Below are positions 58,452 through 64,000 of a DNA stretch of 64,000 bases, piece after piece (within the stretch, counting starts at the first letter, position 1; each line of letters starts with the position of its first letter). This DNA comes from CAADGU01 sp964467705 (lineage in GTDB: Bacteria; Chloroflexota; Anaerolineae; Promineifilales; Promineifilaceae): assembly GCA_964467705.1 (NCBI GenBank), contig CAYXUZ010000011.1, positions 1 through 64,000 of the forward strand, written 5' to 3'. The translations under genes were made by a program, and so were the position numbers. The notes beneath the pieces were generated by a model, which worked only from the letters and a program-made list of their open reading frames with translations, did not search any database and was not told where the DNA came from.

Positions 58452-58637
58452 TTTTTTTGACCTCCGTGTATTGTTCCCCTACGGCCGTCGCATTTCTGCC
58501 GGCAGGAATGTTGTGCCCACTATACCCCATTTTGTCAGGTTCAAACAATCACTTTGGCAGACCACAATGGCGCACGGCCGTACCCATCCCCCACATGCCA
58601 CAAAACAATGGTTTCCCGGTGCAGATGAGGAGAGAAA

Positions 58638-58668
58638 ACCTGACAGGCCTCAAACGACCTGTCAGATT
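58638..58668 (-). terminator. Intrinsic terminator of the UDP-glucose dehydrogenase gene
   Basis: CTGACAGG (58640-58647) and CCTGTCAG (58658-58665) form an 8-bp stem with a 10-nt loop, read on the minus strand into TTTTC. Confidence 0.75.
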
Positions 58669-58678
58669 TTGTGTCAGT

Positions 58679-60118
58679 TTATGCTTTTTGGGGGATGGCC
58701 TGGGGAGAGAGACCGTTAGGTGAGGGAGCGGCGGCGGTTTCTTTTTGCAGTAACGGGCCGCCGACGGCCAGGAAGTCATACCCTTTCTCAACCAGGGTCA
58801 TGTAGTCGGGAATCATGCGACGGCCGTCAATGACCAGATAGGGCGGCTTGACCGCTTTTTCAATGGTGCGCGAGAGACCACGAAACTCTTCCCAGTCGGT
58901 GGAGATAAACACGGCATCTGTGCCTTTGAGCGCATCCTGCACCGTCTCATGGTAAGTAATGCGCTCGAAAAGGTGATTCTTTTCCGGGTTGAACCAATAT
59001 TCCTGGGCGGCCTGCATGGCCAGCGGATCATAGGTGCGGATTTCTTTTACACCTTTGCTCAAGAGGGATTCCACCGCTTTGAGGGCGGCCGAGTCGCGCA
59101 TATCGTTGGTACGTTTTTTGAAGGCCAGCCCCAAGAGGGCTACCGTTTTCTGGTTGAAGTTGAAGTGGGCTTCATGCACGGCGCGGTCAATCAGGTAGGT
59201 TTTCTGGTATTCGTTGATGTTATAGACGGCTTGCAACAGGTCGGTGGAACAACCGGCCTGGTTGAGCTGGTAGATGAGAGATTGGATGTCTTTGCCAAAG
59301 CAGCTACCCCCAGCGCCGTTGCTGACGTAGGAACCCCAGGTGCTAATACGGCCGTCGGCCGTCACCCCAATCTTCAAATCCTCCATGCGCACATTGGGCA
59401 GGTTTTCGGCCACCCGTGCCCCAACGCCATTCCAGAAGGAGATATAAGTCAGCAGCAGGGTGTTGCCCATGTACTTGATGGCTTCGGCCGTTTCCGGCGT
59501 CGTTTCCACATACTTGATGCGCACATGGTTGACAAATTGGGAATACACCCGGCGCAAAATCTGGAAATCTTCAGCTGTATCCGCGCCGACAACAACACGG
59601 TCGGGGCGACGAGAGCCGTCAATGGCGTTGCCCTGCGCCAGGAATTCCGGGTTGGAGGCGACGCCGAAGTTTTCCACGCCATGTTCGGCCAACACGCGCT
59701 CCAACAGGCGGGCGGTGCCGATGGGCACAGTGCTTTTGTTGACCAACACGACCCGGTTTTTGGTAGGGCGGTCGGCTAATAATTTGGCAACATCGTTGGC
59801 CGCTTTCAGGTAATAGCTCAGGTCGGTGGAACCGTCCCGGTTGGGCGGGGTGTTGATGCACATGAAGAAGACGTCGGTTTCGTCAATGACCTGGCTGATG
59901 CTGCTGGTGAAGTGCAAGTAACGGCCGTGTGTCTCCTGAATGGCCTCATATAAACCGGGCTCGTTCACGTAATACTCAATTTGCGCCCGGTCGCCACTTT
60001 CATAGGCGGCGATCTTCTTGGGGTCAATGTCGTAGGCATACACCTCATGCCCCGCTTCTGCCAGGATGGCGGCGTGTGGTAAACCCACAAAACCTGTGCC
60101 GACAACGATTATTTTCAT
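58679..60118 (-). CDS. UDP-glucose/GDP-mannose dehydrogenase family protein
   Basis: This 479-residue enzyme oxidises a nucleotide sugar to the uronate. The N-terminal NAD domain has VVGTGFVGLPHAAIL (residues 5-19), the catalytic Cys is in GGSCFGKDIQSLIY (about residue 267), and the C-terminal dimer/NAD domain includes LLGLAFKKRTNDMRDSAALK and FISTDWEEFRG. T-P-P-N-R-D-G-S-T-D-L-S-Y and N-K-S-T-V-P-I-G are typical. The product likely feeds polysaccharide synthesis, consistent with the nearby surface SGNH genes. AAGGAG precedes ATG 60118. The final 20 residues are low-complexity. Confidence 0.95.
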   Translation of the reverse strand: MKIIVVGTGFVGLPHAAILAEAGHEVYAYDIDPKKIAAYESGDRAQIEYYVNEPGLYEAIQETHGRYLHFTSSISQVIDETDVFFMCINTPPNRDGSTDLSYYLKAANDVAKLLADRPTKNRVVLVNKSTVPIGTARLLERVLAEHGVENFGVASNPEFLAQGNAIDGSRRPDRVVVGADTAEDFQILRRVYSQFVNHVRIKYVETTPETAEAIKYMGNTLLLTYISFWNGVGARVAENLPNVRMEDLKIGVTADGRISTWGSYVSNGAGGSCFGKDIQSLIYQLNQAGCSTDLLQAVYNINEYQKTYLIDRAVHEAHFNFNQKTVALLGLAFKKRTNDMRDSAALKAVESLLSKGVKEIRTYDPLAMQAAQEYWFNPEKNHLFERITYHETVQDALKGTDAVFISTDWEEFRGLSRTIEKAVKPPYLVIDGRRMIPDYMTLVEKGYDFLAVGGPLLQKETAAAPSPNGLSPQAIPQKA

Positions 60119-60138
60119 TACGATTTACTCCTTAATTG

Positions 60139-60201
60139 GGAGATTGGAGATTGGAGATGAGAGATTGTTAGTCGCAATCTCTCATCTCTAGTCTCTCATC
60201 T
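60139..60201. repeat. GAGATTGGAGAT / ATCTCTCATCTC hairpin element
   Basis: Repeated words of the GGAGATTGGAGAT type and their inverses lie upstream of the UDP-glucose dehydrogenase. The remaining spacer to 60352 has nothing I can name. Confidence 0.6.
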
Positions 60202-60352
60202 CTGATTTTTCATGCTCTGGGATTTGAAATGTCACGGCTTTCCCCGCCGGATTCAATCGCTCGATTATACACACACTGCACCGGGCAGGCGCAGCATGGA
60301 TAAGGAAACAGGAAAACCCTTATGAACCGGCTTAATGGGGGAAGGGAATCGG

Positions 60353-61654
60353 TTAACGGTGGCGGCGGGCGAGCCAGAAGAGGCCGCCGCCGGCTATGAG
60401 TACACCCAGGATCGCCAGAGGCCATACGGCCGTACCCACCTCAGTAGTGTCCGGTTCTGGCGTGGTCGTTGGTGTGGGCAGGGGCGGCTGGTTGGTAGCC
60501 GTGGGCGGCACGGCCGTTGCCGTTGGCGTGGCGGTGTGGGTGAAGGTAGGAGATGATGTGGCGGTGGGCGCGATGGTATTGGTTGGCAGTGGTGTATGGG
60601 TGGTGGTGGGCGTGGCAGTCAGGGCGGCGGTGATAACCGGCGCTTCCCCGGCGCGGAACCAGCCGGTGGTACTGTCCGTCAGGAAAAATTCCAGCAACAT
60701 CTCGCCCACCTTGGTATTACCGCTGCGCGAGGGGTGGGTGCAATCTTCGATCATATCCTCGGCCAGCCAGACACGGCCGTCGCTGCGCTCATTCTCCCCA
60801 TCCATCCACAAATACGGCCCCCAACTCAGATAAGGCGCGACCACCTCACCTCTGGTCGGGTCGAAATTTAAGGCCGGGTCGCCATTGATTTGCCGCTCAA
60901 TCAGCCACTTGACGGCAAAAGCGGTCTCGTAAGCCACCGGCTCCGGGCTGAGGCCACGTTCGTAGGTGTAGGAGCGGGTGCGGCTGGAAAGGTAGACCAT
61001 TTTGAGGTTGGGGAAACGATTTTTTAGTTCGCGCACAATCGTTTCCAAATAGCCTTCTAGCTCCTGCGCCCGGTCGGGAAATTCGCCACCACGTGTGACC
61101 GTTTGTTTGATCCAGGCTACCTGCACCTGTTCGGGGGTAACGCGGGCGTGGTTTAACGAACCGGCCAGATTGGTCCACACATCGGTGTCGGCTGCCGCCC
61201 ACCGGTCGGCGGTGCGCCCACCTTGCGCCCCGTTCACGGCCGTGACGTGTGGATTAACTACCGGATTCAGATGGAGCAATTCCAAAAAGGCGTGAAATTC
61301 CGAGGTGGTGTTGGACATGCCGACGGAAATGAGGACGATACGGCCGTCCGCGTCCGGTTCGCCTGTTTCGTCCAAGGGCACAATGGAGGCGGCAATCGTT
61401 TGCCCGGCAGTTTCGTGAGCGGGGGGACGTTGGTTACGGCCGTTGGGATACAGACCACCCGTGAAGCCTGTCGCCTGCCCATCCATGCGCACATATTCGG
61501 CCGTGCCCAGGTCGGTTAATGGTGTGGCCACGGGGATGAAGGGGCCGGCGCAGATTGTCTCTTGGGCATTGGCAACGTGTGGAGTGGGTTTGACGGCCGT
61601 GCCACTTCCCAACAAGACCAACAGGATAATGAGAAAAAGTCGTCTACTTATCAT
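60353..61654 (-). CDS. Surface-anchored SGNH-like hydrolase with Thr/Pro linker
   Basis: This 433-residue protein has a signal peptide (MISRRLFLIILLVLLGSGTAV), an SGNH-like domain (about residues 40-330), a T-P-T-x-T-P/A-T-A linker, and a C-terminal membrane segment (WPLAILGVLIAGGGLFWLA) ending in RRHR. Block I reads VGMSNTT, so the conserved Asp of G-D-S is Met, but the Ser and the D-C-T-H-P-S-R-S-G block V (Asp and His) remain. G in NGAQGGRTADRW fits block II. It is probably a surface esterase. The start ATG 61654 fits the signal peptide; a longer frame covers a hairpin. The membrane anchor suggests surface display. Confidence 0.85.
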   Translation of the reverse strand: MISRRLFLIILLVLLGSGTAVKPTPHVANAQETICAGPFIPVATPLTDLGTAEYVRMDGQATGFTGGLYPNGRNQRPPAHETAGQTIAASIVPLDETGEPDADGRIVLISVGMSNTTSEFHAFLELLHLNPVVNPHVTAVNGAQGGRTADRWAAADTDVWTNLAGSLNHARVTPEQVQVAWIKQTVTRGGEFPDRAQELEGYLETIVRELKNRFPNLKMVYLSSRTRSYTYERGLSPEPVAYETAFAVKWLIERQINGDPALNFDPTRGEVVAPYLSWGPYLWMDGENERSDGRVWLAEDMIEDCTHPSRSGNTKVGEMLLEFFLTDSTTGWFRAGEAPVITAALTATPTTTHTPLPTNTIAPTATSSPTFTHTATPTATAVPPTATNQPPLPTPTTTPEPDTTEVGTAVWPLAILGVLIAGGGLFWLARRHR

Positions 61655-61674
61655 TTGTCTATCGCCGCGCACAT

Positions 61675-61711
61675 CCAGACATCTGATTTCTTTGAGAAAT
61701 CGGATGTCTGG
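61675..61711. repeat. 17-bp hairpin in the divergent SGNH/TraB spacer
   Basis: Arms 61675-61691 and 61695-61711 pair with one mismatch around a 3-nt loop. Confidence 0.7.
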
Positions 61712-61783
61712 CCTTGCCATCGCGTGTAAAAAACAGGATTTGCAGGATAATACAACAGAAGCAACTTGCAAAACAGGAAGATT

Positions 61784-63007
61784 ATGACGGAACTGACAAC
61801 AAATAGTAATCCAATAGAGACGTATTCTTCGGATGTAGAGATTGTGCAGGTGGATGGAGGGCCCGAAGCAACTTCGGGCCGCACCTTCATCATTGTTGGC
61901 ACCGCCCACATCTCACAGGAATCCACCGATCTGGTGCGCCGGGTGATTGAGCAGGAACGGCCGGATGTGGTTTGTGTGGAACTGGATGAACAGCGTTACC
62001 AGACGCTTGCCAACCAGCGCAAATGGGAATCGCTCGATTTGCGCCAGGTCATTCGCCAGAAACAGATGATGACTCTCATCATCAACCTCATGCTCTCCTC
62101 ATACCAGAAACGGTTGGGGCAAAAGCTGGGTGTGGCCCCCGGCACAGAACTGCTGGAAGCGACCAAAGTTGCCCAGGAATTGGGCATCCCCGTAGAACTG
62201 GTTGACCGCGATGTGCGCATCACCCTGCGCCGCGCCTGGAACAGCATGTCCTTTTGGGAAAAGAGCAAATTGCTCAGCGCCGGCCTGGCCGGGATGATAG
62301 AAGGGCAAGAAATCACGGAGGAGCAACTGGCCGAATTGCGGCAGACGGACGTGCTGACGGAGTTGATGCAGGAGTTGGGGCGCTTTATGCCCAAGCTCAA
62401 AACCGTGCTGATTGATGAGCGGGATACCTACATCACCCAGAAAACGTTGGCAGCGGAAGGGCAAAAGGTGGTGGCGGTGGTAGGCGCAGGGCATATGCAG
62501 GGCATTCGCCAATTGCTGGCAGCAAATCAACCCCAGGATTTATCACCGCTTGAGACCATCCCCCCACCTTCCAAAACAGGCACGATTATCGGTTGGGGGT
62601 TGCCGCTGTTGATGGTGTTGATGTTGGGGTACATTGGCGTGACGCAAGGGGCAGCGGCCTTTGGGCAAAATCTGGCGTACTGGATTCTGGCGGGCATGAT
62701 CCTGTCGGCCATAGGTGCAATTGCGGCGCTGGCCCATCCGTTGACGGTGCTGGTAGCCTTTCTCACCGCGCCGTATGCCACGCTGAATCCGCTGATTGGC
62801 GTGGGCTATATTGCGGCGCTGGCGCAGGTTTATCTGCGGCCGCCCACCGTGAAACAGTTGCAGACGGTGGGGGATGATGTGAGCGTGCCCGGCCAATGGT
62901 GGCGCAACCGGCTGCTGCGGGTGATGTTGGTGTTTGTGTTTACGACCATTGGCAATTTGATCGGCAATTTTTTGGGGGCGAGTGAGATTATCCGTAACTT
63001 GTTTTAG
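61784..63007 (+). CDS. TraB/PrgY-family protein
   Basis: This 407-residue protein has the TraB/GumN-like domain (residues 1-230): FIIVGTAHISQEST (G-T-A-H with His) and VVCVELDEQRYQTL (E-L-D-x-x-R) are the family hallmarks, plus AVVGAGHMQGI near 235. The C-terminal half has four membrane segments (about residues 268-390). Such proteins are suggested to act as metal-dependent peptidases or pheromone-shutdown proteins. ATG 61784 has AGGAAG 5 nt upstream. Confidence 0.93.
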   Translation: MTELTTNSNPIETYSSDVEIVQVDGGPEATSGRTFIIVGTAHISQESTDLVRRVIEQERPDVVCVELDEQRYQTLANQRKWESLDLRQVIRQKQMMTLIINLMLSSYQKRLGQKLGVAPGTELLEATKVAQELGIPVELVDRDVRITLRRAWNSMSFWEKSKLLSAGLAGMIEGQEITEEQLAELRQTDVLTELMQELGRFMPKLKTVLIDERDTYITQKTLAAEGQKVVAVVGAGHMQGIRQLLAANQPQDLSPLETIPPPSKTGTIIGWGLPLLMVLMLGYIGVTQGAAAFGQNLAYWILAGMILSAIGAIAALAHPLTVLVAFLTAPYATLNPLIGVGYIAALAQVYLRPPTVKQLQTVGDDVSVPGQWWRNRLLRVMLVFVFTTIGNLIGNFLGASEIIRNLF

Positions 63008-63010
63008 CTT

Positions 63011-63044
63011 AGACCCTAAGGGTTTTTAGAAACCCTTAGGGTCT
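63011..63044. terminator. 15-bp hairpin, copy 2 of a repeated element
   Basis: AGACCCTAAGGGTTT, a 4-nt loop (TTAG) and its exact inverse begin 4 nt after the TraB-family stop. It nearly matches 56987-57024. Confidence 0.9.
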
Positions 63045-63051
63045 TCGGTTG

Positions 63052-63858
63052 ATGATGATGAAGTGGCTCAAACGAATTTTGTTGGGGTTAGGGGGAATGA
63101 TTGCCGTCGTGATTGTAATCTTCACGGCCGTGATTGTGTATGATTCGCTGTTTGGTCACGACTCGACGGAGTATACGAATGTGACGTTTACGGATGCGGC
63201 GGGTCAGGAATTGCATGGGTATCTGGCGCTGCCGCAGGGGGAAGGGACACACCCGGCGGTGTTGCTCATCCATGAATGGTGGGGACTGAATGAAGGGATG
63301 CTGGTGCTGGCGGAGGCGCTGGCGGCCGAGGGGTATGTGGTGCTGGCGGCCGATGCGTATCGAGGACAGGTGACAGACAAGTTCCCCCGTGCCATTTATC
63401 TGCGATTAGGCACACCGGAAGAGCAGGTGTTTAATGATATTGATGCGGCGTTGGCTTATTTGCGCAGCCGCCCGGAAGTGGATGATGAGCGTGTGGCTTC
63501 AATGGGCTTTTGTTTTGGCGGCGGCCATTCGCTGCAATTGGGGATGCGTCAGTCGGAAAATCTGGCGTTGACGATTTTGTATTATGGGGCGGTGGTAACG
63601 GAGCCGGATTTATTACGGCCGTTGACCGGTAATCAACCCGTCCTCGGCATCTTTGGCGCGGAGGATGCTTCCATTCCCACCGCCGATGTGCTGGAATTTG
63701 AAGCCGCCCTCAACAGCCTGAACATCCCCAATGAAATCATCATCTACGAAGGGGTAGGCCATGCTTTTCTGAATGAAGAAAACTACGACGAACCGGGCGC
63801 AGCGGGCGACGCCTGGCAGCAAACGCTGGACTTTTTGGCGACGAGTCTCAACGAGTAG
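63052..63858 (+). CDS. Dienelactone hydrolase-family protein, membrane-anchored
   Basis: This 268-residue alpha/beta hydrolase has an N-terminal anchor (ILLGLGGMIAVVIVIFTAVIVYD), a VLLIHEWWGLNEGM strand/oxyanion region (about residue 73), the nucleophile Cys in GFCFGGGHS (about 154), Asp in FGAEDASIP (about 205) and His in GVGHAFLNEEN (about 236). Cys-Asp-His is typical of dienelactone hydrolases. The substrate is unknown. The start is one of three ATGs at 63052, 63055 or 63058; no ribosome site is visible, and the hairpin lies just upstream. Confidence 0.9.
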   Translation: MMMKWLKRILLGLGGMIAVVIVIFTAVIVYDSLFGHDSTEYTNVTFTDAAGQELHGYLALPQGEGTHPAVLLIHEWWGLNEGMLVLAEALAAEGYVVLAADAYRGQVTDKFPRAIYLRLGTPEEQVFNDIDAALAYLRSRPEVDDERVASMGFCFGGGHSLQLGMRQSENLALTILYYGAVVTEPDLLRPLTGNQPVLGIFGAEDASIPTADVLEFEAALNSLNIPNEIIIYEGVGHAFLNEENYDEPGAAGDAWQQTLDFLATSLNE

Positions 63859-63875
63859 TCAGCCAGAAGAAAGAG

Positions 63876-63930
63876 AATCCACAGATTCCGCAGATTTCAC
63901 AGATAAGAAAATCTGTGCCCTCTGTGGATA
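63876..63930. repeat. CACAGATT/AATCTGTG hairpin word element
   Basis: Words ATCCACAGATTCC, CACAGATAAG, AATCTGTG and CTCTGTGGAT fold into an imperfect stem shortly after the dienelactone hydrolase stop. Confidence 0.6.
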
Positions 63931-63951
63931 AGTTTTGAAGGAGTGTAGCCT

Positions 63952-64000
63952 ATGACCGATTCGCATGTTCAAACCCATTACCGTACTTGCAATTTATGTG
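63952..64000 (+). CDS. Start of a probable molybdopterin oxidoreductase (cut by the window end)
   Basis: ATG 63952 has GAAGGAG about 9 nt upstream. The visible residues read MTDSHVQTHYRTCNLC; T-C-N-L-C is the beginning of the 4Fe-4S motif common in molybdopterin-dependent oxidoreductases of the formate-dehydrogenase/DMSO-reductase type. The gene runs off the window. Confidence 0.6.
   Translation, partial: MTDSHVQTHYRTCNLC

Larger units (their letters stand above)
1..64000. repeat. Dispersed palindromic octamer ACGGCCGT (HIP1-like)
   Basis: The 8-base palindrome ACGGCCGT recurs through the whole window, in coding and non-coding DNA. By eye I count about 57 copies in the first 20 kb, roughly 2.8 per kb. 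At 56 percent GC, chance predicts about 0.5 in that length. Flanking bases vary, so the core is 8 bp. In genes it occurs in every frame and is read as Thr-Ala-Val, as x-Gly-Arg (x is Asp, Asn, Tyr or His) or as Arg-Pro-x. A few genes lack it, for example 4775-5194, 5340-5681, 26962-27576, 54056-54427 and 57034-58451. It resembles HIP1 of cyanobacteria in behaviour, not in sequence. Its function is unknown. Confidence 0.95.

Noticed and set aside
2125..63930. CRISPR array from the many short repeats
   Set aside because: Repeats are variable words in hairpins, not identical direct repeats with unique spacers, and no cas genes are present.

Overview
This 64 kb window is bacterial chromosome, not phage or plasmid. 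I see no rRNA or tRNA gene, no CRISPR array and no complete insertion sequence. Gene content suggests a filamentous, probably anaerolinean-type Chloroflexota: NBR1-Ig-like domains, an effector-associated domain joined to a sulfatase-modifying-type domain, a hydrazine-synthase-alpha-like beta-propeller cytochrome, MoxR/DUF58, Uma2, and threonine/proline-rich surface linkers. The phylum is inferred from content, not from a marker gene. The most striking property is the palindromic octamer ACGGCCGT, scattered through genes and spacers. I counted about 57 copies by eye in the first 20 kb, where chance predicts less than one. It appears in all three reading frames and leaves recurrent T-A-V, x-G-R and R-P-x tripeptides in the proteins.

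Layout. 0-10 kb: a 99-bp tandem repeat, a RelE-type toxin-antitoxin pair, an acyl-CoA dehydrogenase, a ParB-like/universal-stress fusion, a lone receiver, a HAD phosphatase, a PrsW-like protease, queA and a tyrosine recombinase. 10-26 kb: an RNA methyltransferase, an SGNH hydrolase, a LysM/M23 peptidase, an SDR, a deoxynucleoside kinase with a MazG-like tail, Uma2, the propeller cytochrome, the EAD-TM-FGE protein, a coiled-coil protein, a six-hairpin glycosidase and a four-domain NBR1/C39/glycosidase protein. 26-38 kb: a branched-chain aminotransferase, small proteins, an ABC-2 export operon whose first permease is frameshifted, a flotillin/NfeD/PspA-like/pore operon, and a DNA polymerase III delta'-like gene. 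38-43 kb: a two-gene operon joining a 2TM (SLATT/DUF4231-like) membrane protein to an NDT/TIR-like-TPR-SLOG-like protein. This is the best candidate for an undescribed signalling or defence system. 43-64 kb: a GAF histidine kinase, a phosphoribosyltransferase behind an attenuator-like leader, an rRNA methyltransferase, a MoeA-PBP fusion, RDD and SpoIIM-like membrane proteins, DUF58/MoxR, UDP-glucose dehydrogenase, a surface SGNH-like protein, a TraB-family protein, a dienelactone hydrolase, and the first codons of a molybdopterin oxidoreductase.

Between genes there are recurrent hairpin 'word' elements that mostly abut the 3' ends of genes. One family, with core CGTAATCCG, supplies the stop codon of four unrelated genes. 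Several genes lack a Shine-Dalgarno sequence and have a -10 box 6-8 nt before the start codon, which implies leaderless transcripts. Most other genes carry a good GGAGG-type site, so both modes of initiation seem to be used.
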